Of a stretch of 64,000 nt of DNA, positions 22,415 to 32,972 are shown in pieces (position 1 is the stretch's first letter; each line of letters begins with the position of its first letter). This DNA is from Lysobacter sp. M2-1 (GTDB lineage Bacteria; Pseudomonadota; Gammaproteobacteria; Xanthomonadales; Xanthomonadaceae): contig NZ_JAKPBU010000001.1 in assembly GCF_022662495.1 (NCBI RefSeq), positions 682,001 through 746,000 of the forward strand, given 5' to 3'. A program made the position numbers and the translations under genes. The notes under the pieces were generated by a model. That model had not been told where the DNA came from and ran no database searches. It was given only the letters and a program-made list of their open reading frames with translations.

Positions 22415-23203
22415 TCAGAACCCGTACCGCAAGAAGCCGCCGTCCACCGCCAGGCATTCGCCGGTGATGTAGCTGGCGGCGGGCAGGCACAGGAAGGCGA
22501 CGGCGGCGGCGACTTCTTCTGGTTCGCCGATGCGACCCATCGGGGTGCGCAGCAGCACCTCGTCTAGATAGTCGGGGTCGGCTAGCTTGGTCGATGTGCG
22601 GCGGGTGCGGATGTACCAGGGCGCGACGCAGTTCACACGCACGCCGTCCTCGGCCCATTCCACCGCCAGGTTGCGGGTCATCTGGTGCAGTGCAGCCTTG
22701 GTCATGCCGTAGGGTGTACCGGAACGCACGTGGATCTCGCCCGACACGCTGCCGATGTTGACGATGCTCGAGGCCGCATGTTTGGTCAGCAGCGGGTAGG
22801 CGTAACGGCACAGCTCGAAGGCGCTGAACAGGTTGACCTCGAAGATCTCGCGCCACTCGTCCTCGCCGTAGTCGGTGGTCGGCTTGGTGAGGTTGCCGCC
22901 GGCGTTGTTGACCAGGATGTTGAGGCCTTCGCCGCGGGTTTCGCAGATGTCCTCGACCCAGTCGAGGACTTCGCGGCGCTGCTCGTCGTCGGCGACGTCG
23001 GCGACGAAACCGCGCACATCCGCGTCGGGAAGTTCATCGGCCAGCTCGTCGCGCGCGTTCTCGAGACCGGTCGCATCCCGCGCCACGATCAGTACGGCGG
23101 CGCCGAAGCCCAGCAGTTCGCGTGCGATCGCACGGCCGATGCCCGCACTGCCGCCGGTGACCAGGGCGAGTTGGCCGTCGAGGCGCCAGCGCTGCGGATC
23201 CAT
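22415..23203 (-). CDS. Short-chain dehydrogenase/reductase, tropinone-reductase-like
   Basis: 262-residue classical SDR using NAD(P)H. Motifs: cofactor-binding [12 protein letters not shown] (near residue 17), [10 protein letters not shown], catalytic Ser in IGSVSGE, and Y-x3-K in PYGMTKAAL. The C-terminal [10 protein letters not shown] closes the fold. Overall it resembles the tropinone reductase subgroup, but substrate cannot be assigned. Start ATG 23203 is chosen because the frame upstream to 23281 has no SDR-like sequence and overlaps the divergent lipoprotein. The two genes share a 76-base promoter region. Confidence 0.88.
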   Translation of the reverse strand: MDPQRWRLDGQLALVTGGSAGIGRAIARELLGFGAAVLIVARDATGLENARDELADELPDADVRGFVADVADDEQRREVLDWVEDICETRGEGLNILVNNAGGNLTKPTTDYGEDEWREIFEVNLFSAFELCRYAYPLLTKHAASSIVNIGSVSGEIHVRSGTPYGMTKAALHQMTRNLAVEWAEDGVRVNCVAPWYIRTRRTSTKLADPDYLDEVLLRTPMGRIGEPEEVAAAVAFLCLPAASYITGECLAVDGGFLRYGF

Positions 23204-23279
23204 GGCCAGGTCATCCCGTGCAGGTCGATCGGCGTAGCATAGCGCCGCGGGTGGCCGCGCCCGCAGGGAGGACGCCGCC

Positions 23280-23513
23280 ATGCATCACCACCGCAAGTCG
23301 ATCGCGCTGGCCTGCGCCTTGCTCATCGCACTGGGCGCATGCGGCAAGCCGCAACCGCCGGACAAAGAACAACCTCCCGAACCGCAGGCGCAACGTTCGG
23401 AGCTGCGCGACGCGGTCCAGCAACCGATCGAACGGGCCAGGCAGGCGGATGCCGACGTGCAGAAGGCCGCCGAGGCACAGCGCGCGGCGATCGACGCCGC
23501 CACCGGCGGCTAG
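23280..23513 (+). CDS. Small lipoprotein
   Basis: 77 residues. The signal peptide ends in a lipobox (LIALGAC, Cys22), so the mature protein should be lipid-anchored and about 56 residues. The mature part is Pro/Gln-rich near the start and then helical, charged and Ala-rich ([20 protein letters not shown]). No family is recognised. It is divergent from the SDR gene and followed by a palindromic repeat. Confidence 0.75.
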   Translation: MHHHRKSIALACALLIALGACGKPQPPDKEQPPEPQAQRSELRDAVQQPIERARQADADVQKAAEAQRAAIDAATGG

Positions 23514-23545
23514 CGGAGTCCTGCTCGCGTAGGGAGTAGGCAAGC

Positions 23546-23616
23546 GTAGGGCGGGCCTTGACCCGCCATCGGAATAATCGACAAGCGAACAAAGGCGGGT
23601 CGAGACCCGCCCTGCA
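23546..23616. repeat. REP-like inverted repeat abutting the sppA stop codon
   Basis: Two inverted copies of an AGGGCGGG-nCTnGA-CCCGCC unit (23546-23570 and 23591-23616) separated by 20 bases; each copy is itself a GGCGGG/CCCGCC hairpin. It ends directly at the sppA stop (23617-23619). It fills the space between the convergent lipoprotein and sppA genes and may terminate both. Confidence 0.8.
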
Positions 23617-25503
23617 TCAGAATCCGCAGAAGCAATAGGCCAGCGCCTTGACCGGCCTGCCGGGCGTGGTCTCGAGCGCGGACTGCAGGAATTTCAGGTC
23701 GCGTGCGGTGTGCGGCGAGGCCTTGGCGGCCAGCATCTGCAGCCAGGACGCATCGCGCAGCCAGTGCGCGCCCATGCGGCTGGAGGCGAAGCGGCTGAAG
23801 AACCGCTCGAACGGCGTGGCGGCCTTCTCGACGTAGCGCACGCGATACGCATCGGGCTTGCCCAGCTTGGCGCGTTGCGCGGCGTCCACGATGGCATCGT
23901 CCAGCCCGCCGAAGGCGTCGACCAGACCGCGCTCGCGCGCCTGCGCGCCGCTCCACACGCGTCCGCGTGCGATCGCGTCGATCTGCTGCACGCTGCGCTT
24001 GCGCGCCTGGGCGACGCGGCCGGTGAAGTCGCGATAGCCCTTGTCGATCACCGCCTGGATCACCTGGCCGACTTCCGGCGCCAGCGGCCGGGTGATGTCG
24101 AATGCACCGGCCAGGCGCGTGGTGCCGACACCATCGGTATGCACGCCGATCTTGTCGAGCGCACGCGGCGCGGTGGGGAACACGCCGAAGATGCCGATCG
24201 AACCGGTGATCGTCGACGGATCGGCATAGATGCGATCGGCATTCATGCTGATCCAGTAGCCACCCGACGCAGCCAGGTCGCCCATCGACACCACGACCGG
24301 CTTTCCCGCCTGCTTCAGGGCGACGACTTCGCGCCGGATCTGCTCGGACGCGAACACTTCCCCGCCCGGCGAATCGACCCGCAGCACCACCGATTTCACC
24401 TTCTCGTCGTCGCGCGCATCGCGCAGCAGGGCGGCGGTGGATTCGCCACCGATCGTGCCGGGCGGCTGCTCGCCGCCGGTGATCTCGCCCTCGGCCACCA
24501 CGATGGCCACCTGCGGACGCTCGTCGACCGCCTGCAGCGCGCCATCGACGTGCTTGAGGTAGCCGCCCAGGTCCACGGCCCGGAATCCGGTCTCCGAATC
24601 CTCGTCGGCGACGCCCCGCTGCGCGAGCAGGGTTTCGACCTCCTCCTGGGTCTTGAGCCCGTCCACCAGTCGCTTGGACTGGGCGTAGCGCGCAAGATCG
24701 CCGTTGGCAGCGATGAGTTCGGCGGGAAGCGCATCGATGTCGGCCGCAAGCGACTGCGGGGTGGATTTGCGCAACCTTGCGACATCGCCCAGATAACGCT
24801 GCCACACGTCGTTCATCCAGAACAGGTCGGCTTCCTTGGCTTCAGGCGAGGCCGCGTCGAGCACATAAGGCTCGGCCGCGGACTTGTATTCGCCCACCTT
24901 GAACAGGTGAATGTCGACGCCAAGCTTGTCCTGCAATCCCTCGCGATAGTACTGGCGGTAGCGGCCCAGGCCTTCGAGCAGGATCCCGCCCATCGGATCG
25001 AGATAGACCTCGTTGGCCTGCGCGGCCAGCAGGTACTGGGCCTGGTCGAAGCTTTCGCCAAAGGCCACCACCTGCTTGCCGGCCGCGCGGACCCTGGCGA
25101 TGGCATCGGCCACCTCGCGCAGCGATGCGTAGCCGGAGAACCGCATCCGGTCGGTGCGCAACAGCACGCGTTCGATGCGCTTGTCGGTGCGCGCGGCATC
25201 GAGCCCGCGCAGCAGATCGCGCAGCTGCACTTCCTTGCAGTCCTCGCCGCCGGTCGCCTGGGACAGCCCGCGACTGATCGCGTCGCAGGAATACTGTTCC
25301 ACCAGCGCGCCTTCGGGCGCGATCACCAGGGTGGTACGGCCAAGCAACGGCCTGGCGCGATCGCCGGCCCCGATCACGGCCAGCAGCAGCAGGACGAACC
25401 CGAAGAACAGCAGGTTGAATGCCAGCCGGCGGGTGAAGTTCATCGCGTCCCACAGCCCCTGGAAGAAGCGGGCGATCGGACCGCGGCGGCGGGGTTCGTT
25501 CAT
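23617..25503 (-). CDS. sppA: Signal peptide peptidase SppA, 67K type
   Basis: 628 residues from ATG 25503 (GGAG site upstream), similar to E. coli SppA. An inner-membrane serine protease that degrades cleaved signal peptides. One membrane anchor (residues about 28-46) is followed by two tandem S49 domains: the general-base lysine is in GEYKSAAEPY (Lys207) in the first and the nucleophile in LAASGGYWIS (Ser413) in the second. VDSPGGEVFASEQIRREV precedes the Ser motif. The C-terminus ends in the Cys-containing AYCFCGF directly against a repeat element. Confidence 0.94.
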   Translation of the reverse strand: MNEPRRRGPIARFFQGLWDAMNFTRRLAFNLLFFGFVLLLLAVIGAGDRARPLLGRTTLVIAPEGALVEQYSCDAISRGLSQATGGEDCKEVQLRDLLRGLDAARTDKRIERVLLRTDRMRFSGYASLREVADAIARVRAAGKQVVAFGESFDQAQYLLAAQANEVYLDPMGGILLEGLGRYRQYYREGLQDKLGVDIHLFKVGEYKSAAEPYVLDAASPEAKEADLFWMNDVWQRYLGDVARLRKSTPQSLAADIDALPAELIAANGDLARYAQSKRLVDGLKTQEEVETLLAQRGVADEDSETGFRAVDLGGYLKHVDGALQAVDERPQVAIVVAEGEITGGEQPPGTIGGESTAALLRDARDDEKVKSVVLRVDSPGGEVFASEQIRREVVALKQAGKPVVVSMGDLAASGGYWISMNADRIYADPSTITGSIGIFGVFPTAPRALDKIGVHTDGVGTTRLAGAFDITRPLAPEVGQVIQAVIDKGYRDFTGRVAQARKRSVQQIDAIARGRVWSGAQARERGLVDAFGGLDDAIVDAAQRAKLGKPDAYRVRYVEKAATPFERFFSRFASSRMGAHWLRDASWLQMLAAKASPHTARDLKFLQSALETTPGRPVKALAYCFCGF

Positions 25504-25565
25504 CTGTGCTCCGTGGCGCAAGCGCCGGGGGTTGTCCGCAGCTTAGCCGGGCGGACGTAAGGGTT

Positions 25566-26960
25566 TCATGCGTCGTTGGTCACCATGACCTGCGCCGCTC
25601 CCGCCACCATGGGGACGCGCCGGCTGCTGCGCAAGAAGCGGCCCGCCATCAGCACGGCGGCGACCAGCAGGCCGGCGATCAGGCCGGTCCACATCCCCTG
25701 CGGACCATAGCCCAGGGCCAGCCCCAGGCCCGCGCCCACCGGCATGCCGATGCCCCAGTAGGCCAGCGCCGCGAGCAGCATCGGCACGCGGGTGTCCTTG
25801 ATCCCGCGCAGCGCGCCTGCCGACATCACCTGGACGCCATCGGGAAACTGGAACGCAGCGGCGAACAGCAGCAGCGACGCCGCCAGCGCCGCCACTGCCG
25901 CGTCATGTGTGTACAGCGCGACGATGGCGTCATTGCCCAGCAGCATCACCCCGGCCGCGATCGACTGCGTTACCAGCAGCAGGGCATAACCGGCGAACGC
26001 GGCGCGCCGCAGGCCGTCGCGATCGGCGCGCCCCAGCGCATGGCCGACGCGTACCGTGGTGGCTTCGGCCAGCCCGAACGGAATCATGAAGCTCAGGCTG
26101 GCGACATTGATCGCGATCTGATGCGCAGCCGAAGGCACCGGACCCAGGCGCCCGATCAGCAGGGCCGTGGCGATGAACAGCCCGCCTTCCATCGCCACGG
26201 TGACGCCGATCGGCAGGCCGGTCTTCAGCAGCTCGCGGATGGTCGCCCAGCGCGGGGCTTCGGCATGCGCGAATAGGCGCAGGTCGGCGAAGCGCCTGGC
26301 CTTCCACAGGTACAGCGCGAAGCACAGCGCCTGTGCCCACATCATCATGGCCGACGCCGCGCCCAGCCCCAGCGCACCGAGCTCGGGAAGGCCGAACATG
26401 CCGAAGGTCAGCACGTATCCGGTGGGCGCCAGCACCAGCAGGCCACCGAAGCCAAGCACCATGCTCGGCAGGGTCCAGTGCAGTCCATCGCTGAGATAGC
26501 GCATGCACAGATACAGGGTGAATGCAGGGATGCCCCAGCGGATTCCGCGCAGGAACTCGGTCGCCGCCGGCCGGATCTCCGGCGCGATCCCGAGCCAGGC
26601 CAGCCCGTACGGCGCCACGCTGAGGAAGGCGAACATGGCCACGCCCAGCATCGCCGCCAACCACAGTGCCTGGCGGAACTGCTGGCCGATTTCGGCACGG
26701 CGGCCGGCACCGTCGAGCCGCGAGACCAGCGGCGGCAGCGCCATCAACGTGCCCATCGGGATCATCATCGGCAGCCAGAACAATGCGGTGCCGACCGATA
26801 CGCCGGCGAGCGTAGCGGTGCCGTGGCGACCGGCGATCACGCTGTCGACGAAGCCGATCAGGCCGCTGGACACGTGCGCGGCGGCCAGCGGCGCGGCCAG
26901 CACGGCGGTGGTGCGCACTTCATCGCGGAAGCGCCGGGGCTGCGGAGAGGCGGAGGACAT
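25566..26960 (-). CDS. MATE-family multidrug efflux transporter
   Basis: About 464 residues with twelve predicted membrane helices. It exports drugs or metabolites against Na+ or H+. MATE-like features include AAPLAAAHVSSGLIGFVDSV at the start, GLPIGVTVAMEGGLF at the start of the second half, and SFMIPFGLAEATTVRVGHAL, QFPDGVQVMSAGALRGIKDT. Two starts are possible (ATG 26960 or 26972, four residues longer); neither has a clear ribosome site. The frame upstream of these is not MATE-like. It is divergent from the DUF3667 gene at 27069. Confidence 0.92.
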   Translation of the reverse strand: MSSASPQPRRFRDEVRTTAVLAAPLAAAHVSSGLIGFVDSVIAGRHGTATLAGVSVGTALFWLPMMIPMGTLMALPPLVSRLDGAGRRAEIGQQFRQALWLAAMLGVAMFAFLSVAPYGLAWLGIAPEIRPAATEFLRGIRWGIPAFTLYLCMRYLSDGLHWTLPSMVLGFGGLLVLAPTGYVLTFGMFGLPELGALGLGAASAMMMWAQALCFALYLWKARRFADLRLFAHAEAPRWATIRELLKTGLPIGVTVAMEGGLFIATALLIGRLGPVPSAAHQIAINVASLSFMIPFGLAEATTVRVGHALGRADRDGLRRAAFAGYALLLVTQSIAAGVMLLGNDAIVALYTHDAAVAALAASLLLFAAAFQFPDGVQVMSAGALRGIKDTRVPMLLAALAYWGIGMPVGAGLGLALGYGPQGMWTGLIAGLLVAAVLMAGRFLRSSRRVPMVAGAAQVMVTNDA

Positions 26961-27068
26961 AATGAAGGCCATCACGACTGCGGCGGCGCATCGGAGCGTG
27001 CGCGCTGGCGCCGGGTCGCGGCAGGCGCGTATCTTACCCGCTGCCTCGCGCAGCTTTCGATCCACACG

Positions 27069-28286
27069 ATGAGCGAATCCACCCTTCCGGTCGAAGCTGG
27101 CGACGATCCTGCAGCGCATGTCGCGCGCTGCGAGAATTGCGCAACCGTGCTGCAGGGCGATTACTGCCACCAGTGCGGGCAGTCCGCGCACAATCCGCTC
27201 GAACACGTCGGCCACGCGATCGAGGAGGTGTTCGAGTCGTTCTGGCACCTGGACGGCCGCATCTTCCGCACCCTGCGCCAGCTGTTCGTACCCGGGCGCG
27301 TGGCCATCAACTATCTGGCCGGACATCGGGTGCGCTACATCCCGCCGCTGCGCCTGTTCGTGATCCTCAGTCTGCTCACCTTCTTCATCGGCAAGCTGGT
27401 CCTGAACGTCGGCGAAGGCGTGCGCATGGAGGGCGTGGAGGCCGAGATCGGGCGCGCGCAGACCATCGCCGAAGTCGAGCAGATCCGCGACCGTCTGCTA
27501 GCCCCGATCGAAAAAGCCGAACAGGCGGCCGCGAAGACTCCGGGCGCGAACCCGGCCCTGATCGCCGCGCGCGTGCGTATCCAGGGCGAGGCCGCGTCCC
27601 GCATCGCCGAGCTGCGCGAACAGGCCGCGAAAGCGCAAGCGCCTGCCGACGCGACCGACCGGGGCACGACACCGGCTGACAACGTGGCTCCCGCGAAGGT
27701 GACCGTATCGCCGCTGGCGCAGGAGGACGACGATTCATCGTGGGTATGCCGGTTCAATGAGCGGCCGTTCGACGCCAAGACCAATCCGGTGAAAGCGGCC
27801 TGGATGCCCGGCTTCGCCAACCGCTGGCTCAACGCACGCATCGGCAGGGGCTGCGAGAACATCAAGGACGCCGATCGCAACGGCGAGCGCCTGTTCCAGC
27901 AATTCCTGGGCGCCATCCCCACCGCGCTGTTCCTGCTGATGCCGCTGTTCGCGCTGCTGTTGAAGCTGCTTTATCTGGGCTCCGGCCGCACCTATCTGGA
28001 ACATCTGGTGGTGGCGTTGTACAGCCACGGCTTCCTGCTGCTGATGCTGCTGGCCCTGTTCATGCTCTCGGCTGCCAGCAATGCCGGTGCTCCGGCCTGG
28101 TTCACAGGCCTGGGTTATGCCGCGATCTGGATCTGGATGCCGATCTACCTGCTGCTCATGCAAAAACACGTGTATCGCGGCGGCTGGTTCACCACCGTGT
28201 TGCGCTACGTGGTGATCGGCACCGTCTACATGTTGCTGGTGAGCTTCGCCACGCTGTACGCCGCCCTGATCGGGATCTCGTCGTGA
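27069..28286 (+). CDS. DUF3667-type zinc-ribbon membrane protein
   Basis: 405 residues. An N-terminal zinc ribbon (CENC near residue 21, CHQCG near 33) is followed by an amphipathic region (EEVFESFWHLDGRIFRTLRQ), a membrane helix around residues 95-115 (LRLFVILSLLTFFIGKLVL), a long soluble Ala/Glu-rich loop, and four or five C-terminal helices (from about residue 285). The family has no known function. Its stop overlaps the next start by four bases, so the two genes are translationally coupled. Confidence 0.82.
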   Translation: MSESTLPVEAGDDPAAHVARCENCATVLQGDYCHQCGQSAHNPLEHVGHAIEEVFESFWHLDGRIFRTLRQLFVPGRVAINYLAGHRVRYIPPLRLFVILSLLTFFIGKLVLNVGEGVRMEGVEAEIGRAQTIAEVEQIRDRLLAPIEKAEQAAAKTPGANPALIAARVRIQGEAASRIAELREQAAKAQAPADATDRGTTPADNVAPAKVTVSPLAQEDDDSSWVCRFNERPFDAKTNPVKAAWMPGFANRWLNARIGRGCENIKDADRNGERLFQQFLGAIPTALFLLMPLFALLLKLLYLGSGRTYLEHLVVALYSHGFLLLMLLALFMLSAASNAGAPAWFTGLGYAAIWIWMPIYLLLMQKHVYRGGWFTTVLRYVVIGTVYMLLVSFATLYAALIGISS

Positions 28287-28603
28287 GCGCAACGGCGCAG
28301 GGCGTCATCTACGAGGTCAGCGTGGATCTCGAGAGCGCCATCGCCGATGAATACCACGCATGGCTGCGCCAACACATCGCGGAGATGCTGGCGCTTCCCG
28401 GATTCCTCTCGGCCCAGGTGTTCGATGTGCTCGAGCCGGTGGCAGCGGGACGCGTCACGTACTGCGTGCATTACCGCCTGCGCGATGCCACGGCGCTCGC
28501 GGATTACCTGCGCGATCACGCAGCGCGGATGCGTAACGAAGGCGCGGCACGCTTCGGCGACCGTTTCCGCGCGAGCCGTCGGGTCCTGCGCGAAAGCAAT
28601 TGA
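28283..28603 (+). CDS. DUF4286 family protein
   Basis: 106 residues from GTG 28283, overlapping the DUF3667 stop. The sequence GVIYEVSVDLESAIADEYHAWL followed by HIAEMLALPGF matches the DUF4286 pattern, a small ferredoxin-like cytoplasmic domain related in shape to dimeric alpha-beta barrels. No catalytic residues can be named and its function is unknown. The close coupling suggests a shared role with the membrane protein before it. Confidence 0.82.
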   Translation: MSATAQGVIYEVSVDLESAIADEYHAWLRQHIAEMLALPGFLSAQVFDVLEPVAAGRVTYCVHYRLRDATALADYLRDHAARMRNEGAARFGDRFRASRRVLRESN

Positions 28604-28690
28604 CTCAGGGGGCGGCGATTTCCGGACGCCCACTTACCGGAATGTTTCCATTCGGGCGAATGTCTCTTTGCTCATAGCGCGCAACCGCAA

Positions 28691-28712
28691 GCGGTGCGGT
28701 GCGGTGCGGTGC
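28691..28712. repeat. Short tandem repeat (GCGGT)4
   Basis: Four exact GCGGT pentamers plus GC, seven bases downstream of the DUF3106 stop codon and 88 bases past the DUF4286 stop. It is non-coding, so slippage would not change a protein. Confidence 0.9.
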
Positions 28713-28718
28713 CGATGA

Positions 28719-29360
28719 TCAGCGGTCCAGCTGCTCCATCAGCCAGGATCCGCGGTTGGCGGCCGGTACCGCCAGCAGTTCGCTGCGCAGGCGATTGCGC
28801 GTCTGCGGCGGTGTGCGCTGGGCCAGCACGCCCAGCGCCTCGCGTTGCTGGGGCGTCATCGCGCGCAGTGCGGACAGCAGCGGCAGGCGCTGCTCGGCCG
28901 GCACCTGCATCAGCAGCGGCTGCAGCCGTTGCCAGTGCACTCCGATCCCCGGGCCGAGCAGCCAACCATGCCGCTGGCTCTCGTCCAGCCGCGCGTAACG
29001 CGCGCGCAGATCGAGCTGGGCCTGCACCGGTAGTGCGGCGAATGCCCTCGCGGCCGCCTGCAGCTGCGCGCGTTCGCTGACCGGGAGTGCCTGCCAGGCC
29101 TGCCACCGCTCGCGGCGCTCGCGGCGCTCGGCTTCACCCAGGGTGTTCCATTCGGCCAGGCGCCGTTCGAACTGCTGCCGCTGCTGCGCCGTCATCGCCT
29201 GCAGACTCGCCGCGCGCCGGTACAGCAGGTCGCGCTGCGCGGACGGCAGCGACGCCACCTGTTCCTGCAGCGCGCCGGGCAGCGCCTGCGCGATCACGCC
29301 GCCGGTGCAGAGCGAGAGCACAACGACGGCCCAGCCGAGCAGAGTGCGGCTACGGCGCAT
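28719..29360 (-). CDS. Exported DUF3106 protein
   Basis: 213 residues from ATG 29360. The N-terminal hydrophobic segment (LLGWAVVVLSLCTGGVIAQA) is a signal peptide or anchor. The rest is Arg/Gln/Leu-rich helix with repeated LP-x-x-QR and MT-x-QQRQQFERRL motifs (LPSAQRDLLYRR, MTAQQRQQFERRLAEWNTL, LPVSERAQLQAAARAF, MTPQQREALGVL), typical of DUF3106. Function is unknown. Its start overlaps the end of the upstream sigma-like gene by 11 bases, so the two form an operon. Confidence 0.82.
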   Translation of the reverse strand: MRRSRTLLGWAVVVLSLCTGGVIAQALPGALQEQVASLPSAQRDLLYRRAASLQAMTAQQRQQFERRLAEWNTLGEAERRERRERWQAWQALPVSERAQLQAAARAFAALPVQAQLDLRARYARLDESQRHGWLLGPGIGVHWQRLQPLLMQVPAEQRLPLLSALRAMTPQQREALGVLAQRTPPQTRNRLRSELLAVPAANRGSWLMEQLDR

Positions 29361-30339
29361 CGATGCTCTCCGGCGGCTGTGGTGCCGTCGATGGCGCGCT
29401 TGTCTCTGCTTCGCCCATCTCCGCCTCCGGATCCGGCGCGCCGATCTCGCCGCCCTGGCTGGCGGCATACCAGGCATAGAAGGCGGGATCGTCCAACGGC
29501 GGCGCGAGCGGCCCGGCGGCGAGCACTTCGAAATCTCGCTCGGTGAGCAGTGCCGTCGCCGCGTCGAATCGCGCCGCGGGCGACTGGACCGGCCCGAGCG
29601 GCCGTATCCGGATGCCCGGATCGCCGCCTTCACCGCTCCAGCCGGGCGGCCACAGGAAGGTCACGGTCAGGCCGACCCCGCACGCGGCCACGCCCGCCCA
29701 AAGCAGTGCGCGCAGGCGCCGGTGCCGTGGCGGCGCGTGTTCCGGTTCGGCTTCCGGAGCCGGCACGTGCAGCGGGCCGATCAGTTCCGGCCGGCGACCC
29801 TGCACCGCGGCCTGGCGCAGCCGCGCAAGATGCGCGAGGCGTTCGGCGGGAAGCGCCCGGATCGCCTGCTGTACCGCCTCGGCCAACGCCCGCCAGGCTT
29901 CCGGATCGGCGCTACCGTCCTCCCGGTGCGGCAGGGCCTGCCGCAGGGCCAACCGGTAGGTGGGTGGCGCGATGCCCAGGGCCGCGGCGGCGTCGGCGTC
30001 GGTAAGACCGGCCACCAGGCGCAGCAATAGCGCCGCGCGCTGGCCCCCACCGATGGGCGCCAGCGCAGCGAACGGCCCCTCCCAGCGTGACGCCGGCGCA
30101 GGTGCACGCAGTTTCGGCGAGGCGAGCAGGGTGCGCCAGAACAGCCGCGACCAGTGCGCGAATGGCTGCGCGAGGGCGTGGTCGCGGAACTGGCGCAGGG
30201 CGACGGCGAAGGCCTGTTCGGCGCGCAGCGCATCGCCCACCAGCAGCTCGGCGAAGACCGCCCCTCGGCGTTCGATGCCGCGCAGGAAAGCAGTCAGGGC
30301 GGCCGGCGCGTCGGCGTCGGACAGGGGGAAATCGGTCAT
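29350..30339 (-). CDS. Sigma-factor-like protein with a membrane anchor
   Basis: 329 residues. Residues about 12-75 resemble a diverged sigma region 2 helix bundle, and residues 100-138 (RAALLLRLVAGLTDADAAAALGIAPPTYR, in two parts) look like a sigma region 4 helix-turn-helix. A basic stretch then leads to a single membrane helix near 209-231 (LLWAGVAACGVGLTVTFLW) and an acidic, Pro-rich C-terminal segment. The order therefore resembles an ECF-like sigma fused to an anti-sigma-style tail. Residues that contact the polymerase core look poorly conserved, so activity is uncertain. It overlaps the DUF3106 gene. Confidence 0.65.
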   Translation of the reverse strand: MTDFPLSDADAPAALTAFLRGIERRGAVFAELLVGDALRAEQAFAVALRQFRDHALAQPFAHWSRLFWRTLLASPKLRAPAPASRWEGPFAALAPIGGGQRAALLLRLVAGLTDADAAAALGIAPPTYRLALRQALPHREDGSADPEAWRALAEAVQQAIRALPAERLAHLARLRQAAVQGRRPELIGPLHVPAPEAEPEHAPPRHRRLRALLWAGVAACGVGLTVTFLWPPGWSGEGGDPGIRIRPLGPVQSPAARFDAATALLTERDFEVLAAGPLAPPLDDPAFYAWYAASQGGEIGAPDPEAEMGEAETSAPSTAPQPPESIDAP

Positions 30340-30758
30340 CGGCAGGGCATTCTCACCGCCGCATGATAGCCAGCGCGGCCAGTGCATCGCGCCAAGACCC
30401 GGCTAGCGGGAATGGCGCCAGCGAAACCGTTGTACACAGCCGTCACTCCGCTGTCACGGAGCCGCCCGGCTTGTCAAGATGGTGCGCGAACCCGCCGATG
30501 TTCCACAGGTAAATGACTGATTGAAAAGGATTATCCGGATTTGGCTGTTTTTTCGCCAATTCGCGTCCGCAGCCAATTTCTAGGCATTTTCGAATCGCGA
30601 CCGGGATTGCATGCACAGAGTTATCCACATTCGGTGTGGATAAGGCCAAAACTCCTTCACGGCTAACGACTTGCGGCCGTTTCATCGGCGCGCGCACAAC
30701 AAGCGCGCGCAACTGCGGGTGCGGCGGCGGCGGCGTGACGGCTCGCTAGACTGCGGCG
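30340..30758. other. 419-base AT-richer spacer between the sigma-like gene and priA
   Basis: Divergent spacer that must hold both promoters. From about 30495 to 30645 it is clearly lower in GC than the rest of the window, with runs such as TTTTTT and AAAA. It contains the DnaA-box-like cluster given separately. I see no open frame with coding character and no tRNA-like structure. Confidence 0.7.
30430..30643. promoter_or_regulatory. Cluster of DnaA-box-like sites upstream of priA
   Basis: Two perfect DnaA consensus boxes face each other: TTATCCACA at 30621-30629 and TGTGGATAA at 30635-30643, five bases apart. Weaker matches lie nearby: TTGTACACA (30430-30438, one mismatch to TTATnCACA), TGTTCCACA (30499-30507, two), TTATCCGGA (30531-30539, two) and GCATGCACA (30609-30617, two). 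The second box of the pair ends 115 bases before the priA start. This could be a DnaA-responsive promoter or titration site; the palindrome could also fold as a nine-pair hairpin. Confidence 0.6.
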
Positions 30759-32963
<2,205 letters not shown>

Positions 32964-32972
32964 ACAGGATGA

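Noticed and set aside
30430-30643. Chromosomal origin of replication
   Set aside because: DnaA-like boxes and an AT-richer patch are present, but dnaA, dnaN, gyrB, rpmH and similar neighbours are absent; treated as a regulatory or titration site instead.
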